DNA of 64,000 nucleotides from Streptomyces longisporoflavus. GTDB taxonomy: Bacteria > Actinomycetota > Actinomycetes > Streptomycetales > Streptomycetaceae. The DNA lies in the NCBI RefSeq assembly GCF_014649775.1, contig NZ_BMTR01000011.1, positions 272,616-336,615 of the forward strand, in the 5' to 3' direction. Of this stretch, positions 51,916 through 59,774 are shown piece by piece (the stretch's first letter is position 1; each line of letters starts with the position of its first letter). Under the pieces are notes generated by a model that made no database searches, was not told where the DNA came from, and worked only from the letters and a program-made list of their open reading frames with translations. The position numbers and the translations under genes are program-made.

Positions 51916-51975
51916 GGCGTCTGTCGAGCCTCGGTGAAGAGGTCCGTCGATCGCCCGTGTACCGGGAGACCAGGC

Positions 51976-52689
51976 TCAGTAGGCGCTGTTCACGTTGTCC
52001 ATCGAGCCGTAGCGGTCGGCGGCGTAGTTGGCCGCGGCCGTGATGTTGGCGACCGGGTCGTAGATGTTCGTGGACGTGCCCTCGACGTGGTAGGCGTCGA
52101 AGGTCGGCTGGATGACCTGGAGCAGGCCGACGGACGGGGTGCCGTTGATGGCGTTGATGTCCCAGCCGTTCTTGGCGTTCGGGTCACCGGCGGACTCGCG
52201 GATGATGTTGCGGTGCAGGCCCTCGTAGGAACCGGGGATGCCCTTGGCCTTCATGATGTCCAGGGACTGGCGGATCCAGCCGTCGAGGTTGTTGGCGTAG
52301 ACCGGCTTGCGCGCGGCGGCACGGCTCGCGGCTTCCTTGGCCTTGCGCTCGTCCTCGGCCTTCTTCTTGGCCGCGGCCTGCTCGTCGGCCCGCTTCTTCG
52401 CGGCGGCGTCGGCCTCGGCCTTCGCCTTCGCGGCAGCGGCGTCCTTGGCCTGCTTGTCGGCGTTGGTCTGCTGCTTGGCGACGCCGGCGTGCACCGACTG
52501 CTGGGCGTCGGCGTTCTGCGTGAAGGCCACGGGGGCGGCGGAGACGTCGCCGGTTCCGGCATCGGCGCTGCCCGGCACGAGGGAGAACGCGAGGGCAGCG
52601 GCGCCGAGCGTGGCGACACCGGCGATCGAGAACTTCTGGGTCTTGGTCAGCTCGGGGCGACTATGACCAGGGGTGGTGTGCTGGGACAT
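51976..52689 (-). CDS. Secreted lytic transglycosylase (SLT domain)
   Basis: A 237-residue exported protein. A signal sequence (FSIAGVATLGAAALAFSLVPG) is followed by a long charged Ala/Lys/Glu/Asp helix (about residues 75-135, coiled coil), then an SLT domain: catalytic Glu in IIRESAGDPNA, INGTPSVGLLQVIQPTF and a terminal NYAADRYGS. Cleaves peptidoglycan. ATG 52689 with AGAGG about nine bases ahead. A 290-base upstream region holds unusual inverted repeats (listed separately). Confidence 0.92.
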   Translation of the reverse strand: MSQHTTPGHSRPELTKTQKFSIAGVATLGAAALAFSLVPGSADAGTGDVSAAPVAFTQNADAQQSVHAGVAKQQTNADKQAKDAAAAKAKAEADAAAKKRADEQAAAKKKAEDERKAKEAASRAAARKPVYANNLDGWIRQSLDIMKAKGIPGSYEGLHRNIIRESAGDPNAKNGWDINAINGTPSVGLLQVIQPTFDAYHVEGTSTNIYDPVANITAAANYAADRYGSMDNVNSAY

Positions 52690-52716
52690 GCTGATGGACC
52701 TCTTCGAATAGCGGAG

Positions 52717-52798
52717 GTCGCTCCGGCCGGCGGGGACATTGCTTCTTCCGGCACAAACGCCGCGGTGCGAGACCGCGGCGCCGAGCGACGGGAGCAAT
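52717..52798 (-). promoter_or_regulatory. Candidate structured leader of the transglycosylase gene
   Basis: An inner perfect 9-bp hairpin (52758-52766 / 52772-52780) is enclosed by two crossing pairings: 52717-52723 with 52783-52789 (7 bp) and 52738-52743 with 52793-52798 (6 bp). The crossing makes either a pseudoknot or two exclusive folds, as in riboswitches or attenuators. It does not show the c-di-AMP (ydaO) consensus that controls other Streptomyces wall hydrolases. About 30 bases from the ATG. Confidence 0.45.
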
Positions 52799-52830
52799 TG
52801 TTAGCGGCCGCAAAATTCTGTGGCAAAGCA

Positions 52831-52941
52831 GTGACGTACGAAGCCGGGTAGTGGATCAGGGGGTACGTCGTACCTTTTGACTGCATTCCTCGCCATGCGC
52901 ATAAAGGGATATCTCATCCACTAGGGGACTTCGTACGTGAC
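52831..52941. repeat. 29-base imperfect inverted repeat upstream of the transglycosylase gene
   Basis: Arms 52831-52859 and 52913-52941 match at 23 of 29 positions in inverted orientation and are separated by 53 bases. The central part includes GGTACG-T-CGTACC (52862-52874). Low-GC ends such as TTTTGACTGCATT suggest promoter sequence in the middle. May be a small mobile element remnant, a cruciform or a regulatory site. Confidence 0.6.
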
Positions 52942-52981
52942 ATGCACCCTATGCGCGGGCTCACATCGGACGCGTAACAAA

Positions 52982-53017
52982 CTCACCTTGAGTTGCCACA
53001 GCAACTCTCTGGGTGAG
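52982..53017 (-). terminator. Hairpin overlapping the queA stop
   Basis: CTCACC (52982-52987) with GGTGAG (53012-53017) and an inner GAGTTGC/GCAACTC stem (52990-52996 / 53001-53007). Acts on the minus strand at the very end of queA. Confidence 0.55.
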
Positions 53018-54065
53018 CAAACTCCTCCGGAAGGAGGAGGTGTACGTCGCCGAACTCGTGCCAGAGGTAGAGACGGCGTACCGCCTCCGCGTAACCCCGG
53101 TCGACGGCGGCCCGGCCCGCGACCGCCTCCAACATCAGCAGATGCGAGGCCTGCGGCTCGTGCAGCCCCGTGAGCAGCCCGTCCACCACGCGTACGCCCC
53201 GTTCGGGTGTCACCACGAGCTCCGTGCGTCCCGCCGCCGCCCGGACCACCCCGTCGGGCCCCGCGGCGGACTCGACCGCGCGCACGGCCGTCGTGCCGAC
53301 CGCGATGACGCGTCCTCCGCCCGCCCGCGCGGCATTGACGAGGCGCGCCGACGTCTGCGGCACCGCGAAGAGCTCCGGGTACGGCGGCTCGTGCGCCTCC
53401 GGCGATGCCACGCCCGTATGCAGGACGACCGGCGCGAACTGCACACCCCGGCTCACCAGGCGTGCCACCAGGTCCGCGGTGAACGGCCGGGCCGCGCTCG
53501 GCATCTCCGCACTGCCCGTCCCGTCGGCCGAGGGGAGCGCGAACACCGTCTGGTGGGCGGCGAGCGGCTGGTCCCTCTCTGTATAGGAGTAACGGATGGG
53601 GCGCCCGTGCCGCCGCAGCAGTGACGGCACATCGGCCGGCACTCCGGCCCACCACAGCCGCTCGCTCCCCGGCGCAAGCGGTTCCTCCAGGACGAGTCGT
53701 ACGTCTCCGGGGAGCCGCACGACACAACCCGCGGGCCCGCCCGCACGTGCACGCGTGGTGCCCCGCCCGTCCGGATCGCGCAGCTCGACGGCCCACCGTC
53801 CGTCGTCGCCCCGCGTCGAGAAGTGCACCACCACGCGCGCGTGCCCGGCGGTGCCGTCGACCGCGGCGGGCAGCGTCTGCGAGGTGTTCACGATCAGCAG
53901 GTCCCCGGCCCGCAGCAGCGAGGGCAGGTCGGCGAACGCCCGATGCGAGACCTCCGTCCCGTGCGACACGAGCAGCCGCACCGCGTCCCTGCCGAGCCCC
54001 TGACCCCGCTGCTCGACGGGAACCCGCGCCGACAACTCCTCCGGCACCCGCACGGCCAGCGTCAT
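52983..54065 (-). CDS. queA: QueA-like tRNA ribosyltransferase-isomerase
   Basis: S-adenosylmethionine:tRNA ribosyltransferase-isomerase family, 360 residues; in other bacteria it makes epoxyqueuosine. Motifs: DLLIVNTSQTLPAA (near the N-terminus), RPFTADLVARLVSRGVQFAP, VLHTGVASPEAHEPPYPE and HLLMLEAVAGR with GYAEAVRRLYLWHEFGD near the end. It overlaps an SDR gene by four bases and no tgt or other queuosine gene is near, so the true role may differ from the classical pathway. Confidence 0.9.
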   Translation of the reverse strand: MTLAVRVPEELSARVPVEQRGQGLGRDAVRLLVSHGTEVSHRAFADLPSLLRAGDLLIVNTSQTLPAAVDGTAGHARVVVHFSTRGDDGRWAVELRDPDGRGTTRARAGGPAGCVVRLPGDVRLVLEEPLAPGSERLWWAGVPADVPSLLRRHGRPIRYSYTERDQPLAAHQTVFALPSADGTGSAEMPSAARPFTADLVARLVSRGVQFAPVVLHTGVASPEAHEPPYPELFAVPQTSARLVNAARAGGGRVIAVGTTAVRAVESAAGPDGVVRAAAGRTELVVTPERGVRVVDGLLTGLHEPQASHLLMLEAVAGRAAVDRGYAEAVRRLYLWHEFGDVHLLLPEEFAHPESCCGNSR

Positions 54066-54784
54066 CGGGCGTCCACGGAGACAGAGCCGGCCACGCCCAG
54101 CAGAGAAGGAGCGGAGTACCGCCCGCTCGGCGGACGCTCGTCGAGCAGCCGCAGGAAGGCCGGCACCACCGTCCCCGGCGACGGCCGCCCCGAGGCGTCA
54201 TCGCCCGGAACGGCCGCTTCGTAGAGGTCGGTCCGCATGTCACCGGGGTCGACCGCCCACACCCGGATCCCCGGCTCCTCCACGGCGAGCACCGCCGACA
54301 GATGATCGAGGGCGGCCTTGGACGCCCCGTACCCGCCCCACGTCTCGTACGCCTCGACGGCCGCGTCGGAACTGACGTCCACCACCGCCCCCGCCCCCGA
54401 GGCCCGCAACAGGGGCAGCGCCCCCTGGACCAGCCCGAGCGCCGCCACGACATTGGTCTCCAGCGCCTGCCGCAGTCCCTCGGACGTGAGCTCTTCGAGG
54501 CGTACGAGAGGCTCCGCACCCAGCGCGCTCGCGTTGTTCACCAGGAGATCAAGACCGCCTAGGCCGCGCGCCGCCGCCACCAGATCCGCGCGGTGCCCGG
54601 CATCCGTGACGTCCCCCGCGAGGGCCTCTACGCGCGTGCCGTGCGCCGCCGGCTCGCGCGCTGCCTCCTCCAGCGCGGACGCCGTTCTGGCGTCGAGCAC
54701 CAGATCCCAGCCGCGCTCCGCGAGCGCGGCCGCCAGCGCGCGCCCCAGCCCTTTAGAAGCCCCCGTGATGATCGCTACCGGCAT
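54062..54784 (-). CDS. SDR family oxidoreductase upstream of queA
   Basis: A 240-residue classical SDR: TGASKGLGRALA (residues about 8-19), NNASALG in place of NNAG, catalytic Ser in DVSSDAA and YGASK. DPGDMRTDLY follows. ATG 54784 with GAGGGG upstream; 33 more in-frame codons lie upstream but have no support. The stop overlaps queA (ATGA), so both proteins are made together. Confidence 0.9.
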   Translation of the reverse strand: MPVAIITGASKGLGRALAAALAERGWDLVLDARTASALEEAAREPAAHGTRVEALAGDVTDAGHRADLVAAARGLGGLDLLVNNASALGAEPLVRLEELTSEGLRQALETNVVAALGLVQGALPLLRASGAGAVVDVSSDAAVEAYETWGGYGASKAALDHLSAVLAVEEPGIRVWAVDPGDMRTDLYEAAVPGDDASGRPSPGTVVPAFLRLLDERPPSGRYSAPSLLGVAGSVSVDAR

Positions 54785-54884
54785 GACATCCGTCCCCTCG
54801 GGTCGCCCTGACAGCCGCTTCCGCGGCGGATGACCCCACGCTAGGAACGGGCCCGCCGCCGACGCCTCGTGCGCGGGCCGCAAC

Positions 54885-54939
54885 GGCCCGGGGACCTTGG
54901 GTCTACGCCCGGCGGCCCGGGGCCTTTGGGCCTACGCCC
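54885..54939. promoter_or_regulatory. Twin 26-base boxes upstream of the GAF kinase operon
   Basis: 54885-54910 and 54914-54939 match at 23 of 26 positions. Each contains a near-palindromic core, GGACCTTGGGTCT and GGGCCTTTGGGCCT respectively, resembling DosR/DevR-type boxes (GGGACNNNNGTCCC-like). They lie 68-122 bases ahead of the sensor kinase start and could be autoregulatory sites. Confidence 0.5.
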
Positions 54940-55006
54940 CCCGGCCTAGGCATGGGCCGCCACAGGTCCGATACGCACTGTCACACCCCGCCGGTACCGT
55001 GAGGCC

Positions 55007-56152
55007 ATGAGTCAAGGACACCGGTCCGGCCTGAACGCGGTGAGCTCCGCGCTTCTCGCCATGAGCAGGCAGCTCGAGGTGCGCGACGTCCTCAAGACGA
55101 TCGTCGCCTCCGCCCGCGAGCTGCTCGACGCGGAGTATGCGGCGCTCGGCGTCCCGGACGACCACGGCGGATTCGCCCAGTTCGTCGTCGACGGCGTCAG
55201 CGAGGAGCAGTGGCGCGCCATCGGCCCGCTGCCCCGCCAGCACGGCATCCTCGCCTCGATGCTGCACAGGGCCGAGCCCGAGCGTCTCGCCGACGTCCGC
55301 GAGGACCCGCGTTTCGAGGGCTGGCCGTCCGCCCACCCGGACATGTCCGATTTCCTGGGCCTGCCGATCCGGTCCGGCGACGAAACGCTCGGCGCGCTCT
55401 TCCTCGCGAACAAGAAGTGTCCCAAGCCGCAGGGCGGTTGCGGCTTCACCGCCGAGGACGAAGAACTCCTGACGATCCTCGCCCAGCACGCCGCGATCGC
55501 CCTCACGAACGCCCGGCTCTACGAGCGCAGCCGCGAGCTGACCATCGCCGAGGAGCGCTCGCGCCTCGCCCACGAACTGCACGACGCCGTCAGCCAGAAG
55601 CTGTTCTCCCTGCGCCTGACGGCCCAGGCCGCGGCCGCCCTGGTGGACCGCGATCCCTCGCGGGCCAAGGGCGAACTCCAGCAGGTGGCGGTCCTCGCGG
55701 CCGAGGCCGCGGACGAACTGCGCTCCGCCGTGGTGGAGTTGCGCCCCGCGGCCCTGGACGAGGACGGCCTGGTGGCCACCTTGCGCACGCACACGCAGGT
55801 CCTCGACCGCGCCCACTCCGCCGAAGTCACCTTCGAGAGCTGCGCGGTTCGCGCCCTTCCCGCGGCCCAGGAGGAAGCGATGCTGCGCGTCGCCCAGGAG
55901 GCGCTGCACAACGCCTTGCGCCACTCGGGGGCCGAACGCGTCGGCGTGACCCTGGTGCGGCGCGGCGCGGGAGCCGTGCTGCGCGTCACGGACGACGGCG
56001 GCGGCTTCGACCCGCGGCGGATCCGCCGCGAGGGGCGGCACTTGGGCCTGGTCTCCATGCGGGACAGGGCCGGCGGGGTCGGCGGACGGCTGACCGTGGA
56101 ATCGGAGCCCGGCAAGGGCACGACGATCGAGATGGAGGTTCCCGGTGGCTGA
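55007..56152 (+). CDS. GAF-domain sensor histidine kinase (NarL-system type)
   Basis: A 381-residue soluble kinase: one GAF domain (residues about 18-170), then HisKA_3 with the phospho-acceptor in RLAHELHDAVSQKLFSL (His about 190), then HATPase with EALHNALRHSG (N box) and DDGGGFDP (G1 box) and GLVSMRDRA. No TM segments, so it senses an internal signal. The GAF architecture recalls DevS-type redox/gas sensors but only one GAF is present. Overlaps the regulator gene by eight bases. Confidence 0.94.
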   Translation: MSQGHRSGLNAVSSALLAMSRQLEVRDVLKTIVASARELLDAEYAALGVPDDHGGFAQFVVDGVSEEQWRAIGPLPRQHGILASMLHRAEPERLADVREDPRFEGWPSAHPDMSDFLGLPIRSGDETLGALFLANKKCPKPQGGCGFTAEDEELLTILAQHAAIALTNARLYERSRELTIAEERSRLAHELHDAVSQKLFSLRLTAQAAAALVDRDPSRAKGELQQVAVLAAEAADELRSAVVELRPAALDEDGLVATLRTHTQVLDRAHSAEVTFESCAVRALPAAQEEAMLRVAQEALHNALRHSGAERVGVTLVRRGAGAVLRVTDDGGGFDPRRIRREGRHLGLVSMRDRAGGVGGRLTVESEPGKGTTIEMEVPGG

Positions 56153-56807
56153 CGCTGTGCTTCATCCGCGGACAGGGATCCGGGTGCTGCTGGTCGACGA
56201 CCACCAGGTGGTCCGCCGCGGTCTGCGTACGTTCCTCGAGGTCCAGGACGACATCGAGGTCGTGGGGGAGGCGTCGGACGGCGCCGAAGGGATCGAGCAG
56301 GCCGAGAAGTTGAAACCGGACGTCGTCCTCATGGACGTCAAGATGCCGGGCATGGACGGCGTCGAGGCGCTGCGCAAGCTCCGCGAACTGGCCAACCCCG
56401 CGCGCGTGCTCATCGTCACCAGCTTCACCGAGAAACGCACGGTCGTCCCGGCCCTGCGCGCCGGCGCCGCCGGGTATGTCTACAAGGACGTGGACCCGGA
56501 GGCACTGGCGGGCGCCATCCGATCGGTGCACGCGGGCCATGTCCTCCTCCAGCCCGAAGTGGCGGGGGCGCTGCTGTCCCAGGAGGAGAGCAACGCCGGG
56601 CAGGGGAGGGGCGGGTCGCTCACCGAGCGGGAGCGGGAGGTCCTCGGGCTCATCGCCGACGGCCGCTCGAACCGCGAGATCGCGCGGGCGCTCGTCCTCT
56701 CCGAGAAGACCGTCAAGACCCACGTCTCGAACATCCTGATGAAACTGGACCTCGCCGACCGCACCCAGGCCGCCCTGTGGGCCGTACGACATGGTGTGAC
56801 CGGCTGA
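56145..56807 (+). CDS. NarL/LuxR-family response regulator
   Basis: A 220-residue regulator: receiver domain with VLLVDDHQVVRRGL (acidic pocket), phospho-acceptor Asp in DVVLMDVKMPGMDG and Lys in GYVYKDVD; C-terminal LuxR HTH from LTEREREVLGLIADGRSN through SEKTVKTHVSNILMKL. GTG 56145, inside the kinase stop region. Partner of the GAF kinase and the best candidate for binding the twin boxes upstream. Confidence 0.95.
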   Translation: MADAVLHPRTGIRVLLVDDHQVVRRGLRTFLEVQDDIEVVGEASDGAEGIEQAEKLKPDVVLMDVKMPGMDGVEALRKLRELANPARVLIVTSFTEKRTVVPALRAGAAGYVYKDVDPEALAGAIRSVHAGHVLLQPEVAGALLSQEESNAGQGRGGSLTEREREVLGLIADGRSNREIARALVLSEKTVKTHVSNILMKLDLADRTQAALWAVRHGVTG

Positions 56808-56978
56808 TTAGCGTTTCTGCACACGCCGTCAACCGGCGGTGCCGATGGATGCGTCGCGGTCTGAGATTCATACCGTCGTGTGGATGTCCCCCGATCGGCG
56901 CAACCTGCGGGCCGCCCGGCCGTTCTCCAGTGCGTGCTGCGGCGGCTGGCCGCGGCGATCGCTTAGGAGGATCCAGAA

Positions 56979-57224
56979 GTGAAGAACCTGAAGAAGGCCG
57001 CCGCTGTCACGATGGTGGCGGGTGGCCTCGTCGTCGCCGGTGCCGGTCTCGCCTCCGCCACGGACGGCGCGCACGCGGGCGGCAAGGCCGTGAACTCGCC
57101 GGGCGTCGGCTCCGGGAACCTCGTCCAGGCGCCGGTGCACGTCCCCGTGAACGCCGTGGGCAACACCGTCTCCGTCATCGGCGCCCTCAACCCGGCCTTC
57201 GGGAACGACGGCGTGAACGTCTGA
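56979..57224 (+). CDS. chpE: Short chaplin ChpE
   Basis: An 81-residue secreted protein: signal peptide (AAAVTMVAGGLVVAGAG, cleavage near ASA-TD), then one chaplin domain of about 53 residues with GNLVQAPVHVPVNAVGNT and IGALNPAFGN. No cysteine is present, which in S. coelicolor is the mark of ChpE as opposed to ChpD/F/G/H. Chaplins self-assemble into amyloid layers on aerial hyphae and spores. GTG start, with AGGAGG upstream. No other chaplin or rodlin gene is near. Confidence 0.93.
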   Translation: MKNLKKAAAVTMVAGGLVVAGAGLASATDGAHAGGKAVNSPGVGSGNLVQAPVHVPVNAVGNTVSVIGALNPAFGNDGVNV

Positions 57225-57247
57225 CGTCACGCGGCCCCGCAGTGACC

Positions 57248-57280
57248 ACCGGCCTCCCGGGCCCTCCCCGGGAGGCCGGT
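57248..57280 (+). terminator. Terminator after chpE
   Basis: A perfect 14-bp stem (57248-57261 / 57267-57280) with loop CCCTC, 23 bases after the stop. Confidence 0.85.
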
Positions 57281-57300
57281 CTGCTGTGCCCCGAGGGGGC

Positions 57301-57330
57301 GCCCCGAAGGGGCGCGGGGAACTGCGCGCC
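57301..57330 (+). repeat. Dispersed GC-rich palindromic element, copy 1
   Basis: A GCCCCGAAGGGGC hairpin followed by GCGGGGAACTGCGCGC. A near-identical copy (28 of 30) lies at 60731-60760. The sequence preceding this copy (57288-57300) is another GCCCC-GAG-GGGGC hairpin. Similar elements are, as I recall, scattered between genes in many Streptomyces. Confidence 0.75.
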
Positions 57331-57444
57331 AAGCTACGAACGGCCCGCGGTCAGAGAAGAAGCACCCCGCCCCCCGACCGAAGCCCACCGCGCAGCGGCA
57401 GCCACCGGGCACCCCGAGACCAGCCCCCCAAGGCGTCCCCCGGG

Positions 57445-58224
57445 CTACCTCTCCCGCTCCTCCACATAGGCGTTGTACGCGGCCACCTGGGCCCGCCGAG
57501 CCGTCCGCTCCACCGGCCGCAGCGCCTCACCCCGCGCGGCCATCTCCGAGGCGCTCACGGCCCCGCCGTGGCCGTTCTCGTACGCCAGTGAGATCAGCAG
57601 GCCGACCCGCTGGGCCAGCTCCAACACCCGTACCGCACGAGGCGGATATCCCGGCGCGAGCACCTCACGCCCCCGCTCGGCCCGCGCCCGGTAGGCGTCC
57701 ACCGCCGCCTCGGCCACCGGCCCCGACCCCGCGACGTCGAGCCGCGAGAGCACCTCCGTCGCGTCCCGCAGCGCCTCCGCCAGCTCCCGCTCCGCCTCGC
57801 CGAGCGAGGGCACGTCGGCGGGCGGCGCCTCCCGTACGGGCAGGCAGTGCCAGAGGACCTCCACGTGCACGTCACCGGCGGGCCCCGCCTCGGACACCTC
57901 GGGCACCAGGCCGTACGGAGCGCCGTAGGCGACGACCGCCTCCTCGGCGTCCAGAGCCCGCGCGTTGAAGGCGGGCGGCCCGCTCAGGCCCAGCGGATGC
58001 CCCGGCGCGGGCAGAGCGACCCGCAGGCCGGTCACCCCGAGCGTGCGCAGCCTTCCGACGGCGAGGGAGAGACCGACGGGCCCCGACTCGCCGGGGAGAC
58101 CTTCGACCCGGTGCACGGCGTCGTCGCCGACCATGGCGAGCACCGCGTCATCCGGTGAGACAAGTCCGGCAAGAAGGGCATTTCCCCATGCGGCCAGGCG
58201 TCCTGAGCGTGGTTCCGAGAGCAT
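57445..58224 (-). CDS. Conserved Streptomyces protein of unknown function
   Basis: A 259-residue soluble protein with a beta-alpha N-terminal half (VSPDDAVLAMVGDDAVHRVEG in part, LGVTGLRVALPAPGHPLGLSG in part) and a helical C-terminal half (AERELAEALRDATEVLSRLD, AVDAYRARAERGREVL). No TM or signal peptide and no recognised domain. Between chpE and the ABC ATPase; no obvious link to either. Confidence 0.8.
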   Translation of the reverse strand: MLSEPRSGRLAAWGNALLAGLVSPDDAVLAMVGDDAVHRVEGLPGESGPVGLSLAVGRLRTLGVTGLRVALPAPGHPLGLSGPPAFNARALDAEEAVVAYGAPYGLVPEVSEAGPAGDVHVEVLWHCLPVREAPPADVPSLGEAERELAEALRDATEVLSRLDVAGSGPVAEAAVDAYRARAERGREVLAPGYPPRAVRVLELAQRVGLLISLAYENGHGGAVSASEMAARGEALRPVERTARRAQVAAYNAYVEERER

Positions 58225-58347
58225 GCGTACAGCCTAAGGACCGGGCTAAGGGCGGGAGCGCTCGACCGGTGGCGTAGGTTTTCTCCCAGGGGACTGCGTC
58301 CACAGACGCAAGCGACAGCCGAGACTGCAATGGGAGACAACGCGCTC

Positions 58348-59145
58348 ATGAGCGATGTACTGGAGCTGGAGGACGTATCCGTTGTCCGCGAGGGCCGGGC
58401 TCTGGTGGACCAGGTCTCGTGGTCGGTCAAGGAGGGTGAGCGCTGGGTCATCCTCGGACCGAACGGCGCGGGCAAGACCACCCTCCTGAACGTCGCGTCC
58501 AGCTACCTCCACCCGAGCACCGGCACCGCGACCATCCTCGGCGAGACCCTCGGCAAGCCCGGCACGGACGTCTTCGAGCTCCGCCCGCGCATCGGCGTGG
58601 CCGGCATCGCGATGGCCGAGAAGCTGCCCAAGAACCAGACCGTGCTCCAGACGGTGCTCACCGCCGCGTACGGCATGACCGCCGGCTGGCACGAGGACTA
58701 CGAAGACGTCGACGAGCAGCGCGCCCGTGCCTTCCTCGACCGCCTCGGCATGACCGAGTACCTGGACCGCAGGTTCGGCACCCTCTCCGAGGGAGAGCGC
58801 AAGCGCACCCTGATCGCGCGCGCCCTGATGACCGACCCCGAGCTGCTCCTGCTCGACGAGCCCGCCGCGGGCCTCGACCTCGGCGGCCGCGAAGACCTCG
58901 TACGACGCCTCGGCCGCCTCGCCCGCGACCCGATCGCCCCCTCGATGATCATGGTCACGCACCACGTCGAGGAGATCGCCCCCGGCTTCACCCACGTCCT
59001 CATGATCCGCCAGGGCAAGATCATGGCCGCGGGCCCGCTGGAACTCGAACTGACCTCGCGCAACCTCTCCATGTGCTTCGGACTGCCCCTGGTGGTCGAG
59101 GAGCGCGGCGAGCGCTGGAGCGCGCAGGGCCTCCCGCTCGGCTGA
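58348..59145 (+). CDS. ABC transporter ATP-binding protein
   Basis: A 265-residue single ABC ATPase. Walker A GPNGAGKTT (residues about 38-46), an atypical signature LSEGERKRTLIARAL in place of LSGGQ (Gly to Glu), Walker B LLLLDEPAAGLD and H-loop VTHHVEE. This subgroup resembles ModF/YlmA-like ATPases without a known permease. No membrane gene is adjacent, so its partner is unknown. ATG 58348 is preferred; ATG 58330 is in frame. Confidence 0.9.
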   Translation: MSDVLELEDVSVVREGRALVDQVSWSVKEGERWVILGPNGAGKTTLLNVASSYLHPSTGTATILGETLGKPGTDVFELRPRIGVAGIAMAEKLPKNQTVLQTVLTAAYGMTAGWHEDYEDVDEQRARAFLDRLGMTEYLDRRFGTLSEGERKRTLIARALMTDPELLLLDEPAAGLDLGGREDLVRRLGRLARDPIAPSMIMVTHHVEEIAPGFTHVLMIRQGKIMAAGPLELELTSRNLSMCFGLPLVVEERGERWSAQGLPLG

Positions 59146-59230
59146 CACTCCGGCGCGAACTACCGTGCCCGCTCCGGCCGGTAGATCACGTGCCCTGTGC
59201 GGGACGGTCCCGCGGTCCTACCATGAACAC

Positions 59231-59659
59231 GTGGACATCGACGCATGGGTGTGGTGGCTGATCGGCGCCGTCGCGCTCGGAATCCCGCTCGTACTGACCG
59301 CGATGCCGGAGCTCGGCATGCTCTCCGTGGGCGCCGTCGCGGGCGCCGTGACCGCCGGCCTCGGCGGCGACACGGTGCTCCAAGTCGTCGTATTCGCCGC
59401 GGTGTCGGTCGCGCTCATCGCGGTCGTGCGCCCGGTCGCGGCCCGACAACGCGCCCAAGGCCCCAGACTGGCCACGGGAGTAGAGGCACTGAAGGGCAGA
59501 ACAGCCGTCGTCGTGGAGCGCGTCGACGGCTCCGGCGGCCGGATCAAGCTCGCCGGCGAGATCTGGTCGGCACGCGCACTCGACACCGCCCAGAGCTACG
59601 AGGCGGGACACGAGGTGGATGTCGTGGAGATCGACGGAGCGACGGCCATCGTCATGTGA
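59231..59659 (+). CDS. NfeD family membrane protein (short form)
   Basis: A 142-residue protein: two or three TM helices (residues about 5-70, VWWLIGAVALGIPLVLTAMP, VAGAVTAGLGG, VVVFAAVSVALIAVV) then an OB-fold domain with GVEALKGRTAVVVERVDG and GGRIKLAGEIWSARA. Short NfeD proteins lack the N-terminal protease and always travel with SPFH proteins; the next gene is one. GTG start chosen from the beginning of the first helix. Confidence 0.92.
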   Translation: MDIDAWVWWLIGAVALGIPLVLTAMPELGMLSVGAVAGAVTAGLGGDTVLQVVVFAAVSVALIAVVRPVAARQRAQGPRLATGVEALKGRTAVVVERVDGSGGRIKLAGEIWSARALDTAQSYEAGHEVDVVEIDGATAIVM

Positions 59660-59774
59660 ATGCACCACGGGGTGAGCGGCGGTCTGACAGACTCGACCAG
59701 CAAGATCTTCGCGGGCATCGTGGCTCTGCGGATCTTCCGGGAACACCGAGGCAAGAGGGGTACGGGGAGCAACG

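Noticed and set aside
52690..52950. c-di-AMP (ydaO) riboswitch upstream of the transglycosylase
   Set aside because: The conserved GGGGGACCC, GTGAATC and CCGACAGCTAACC segments are absent.
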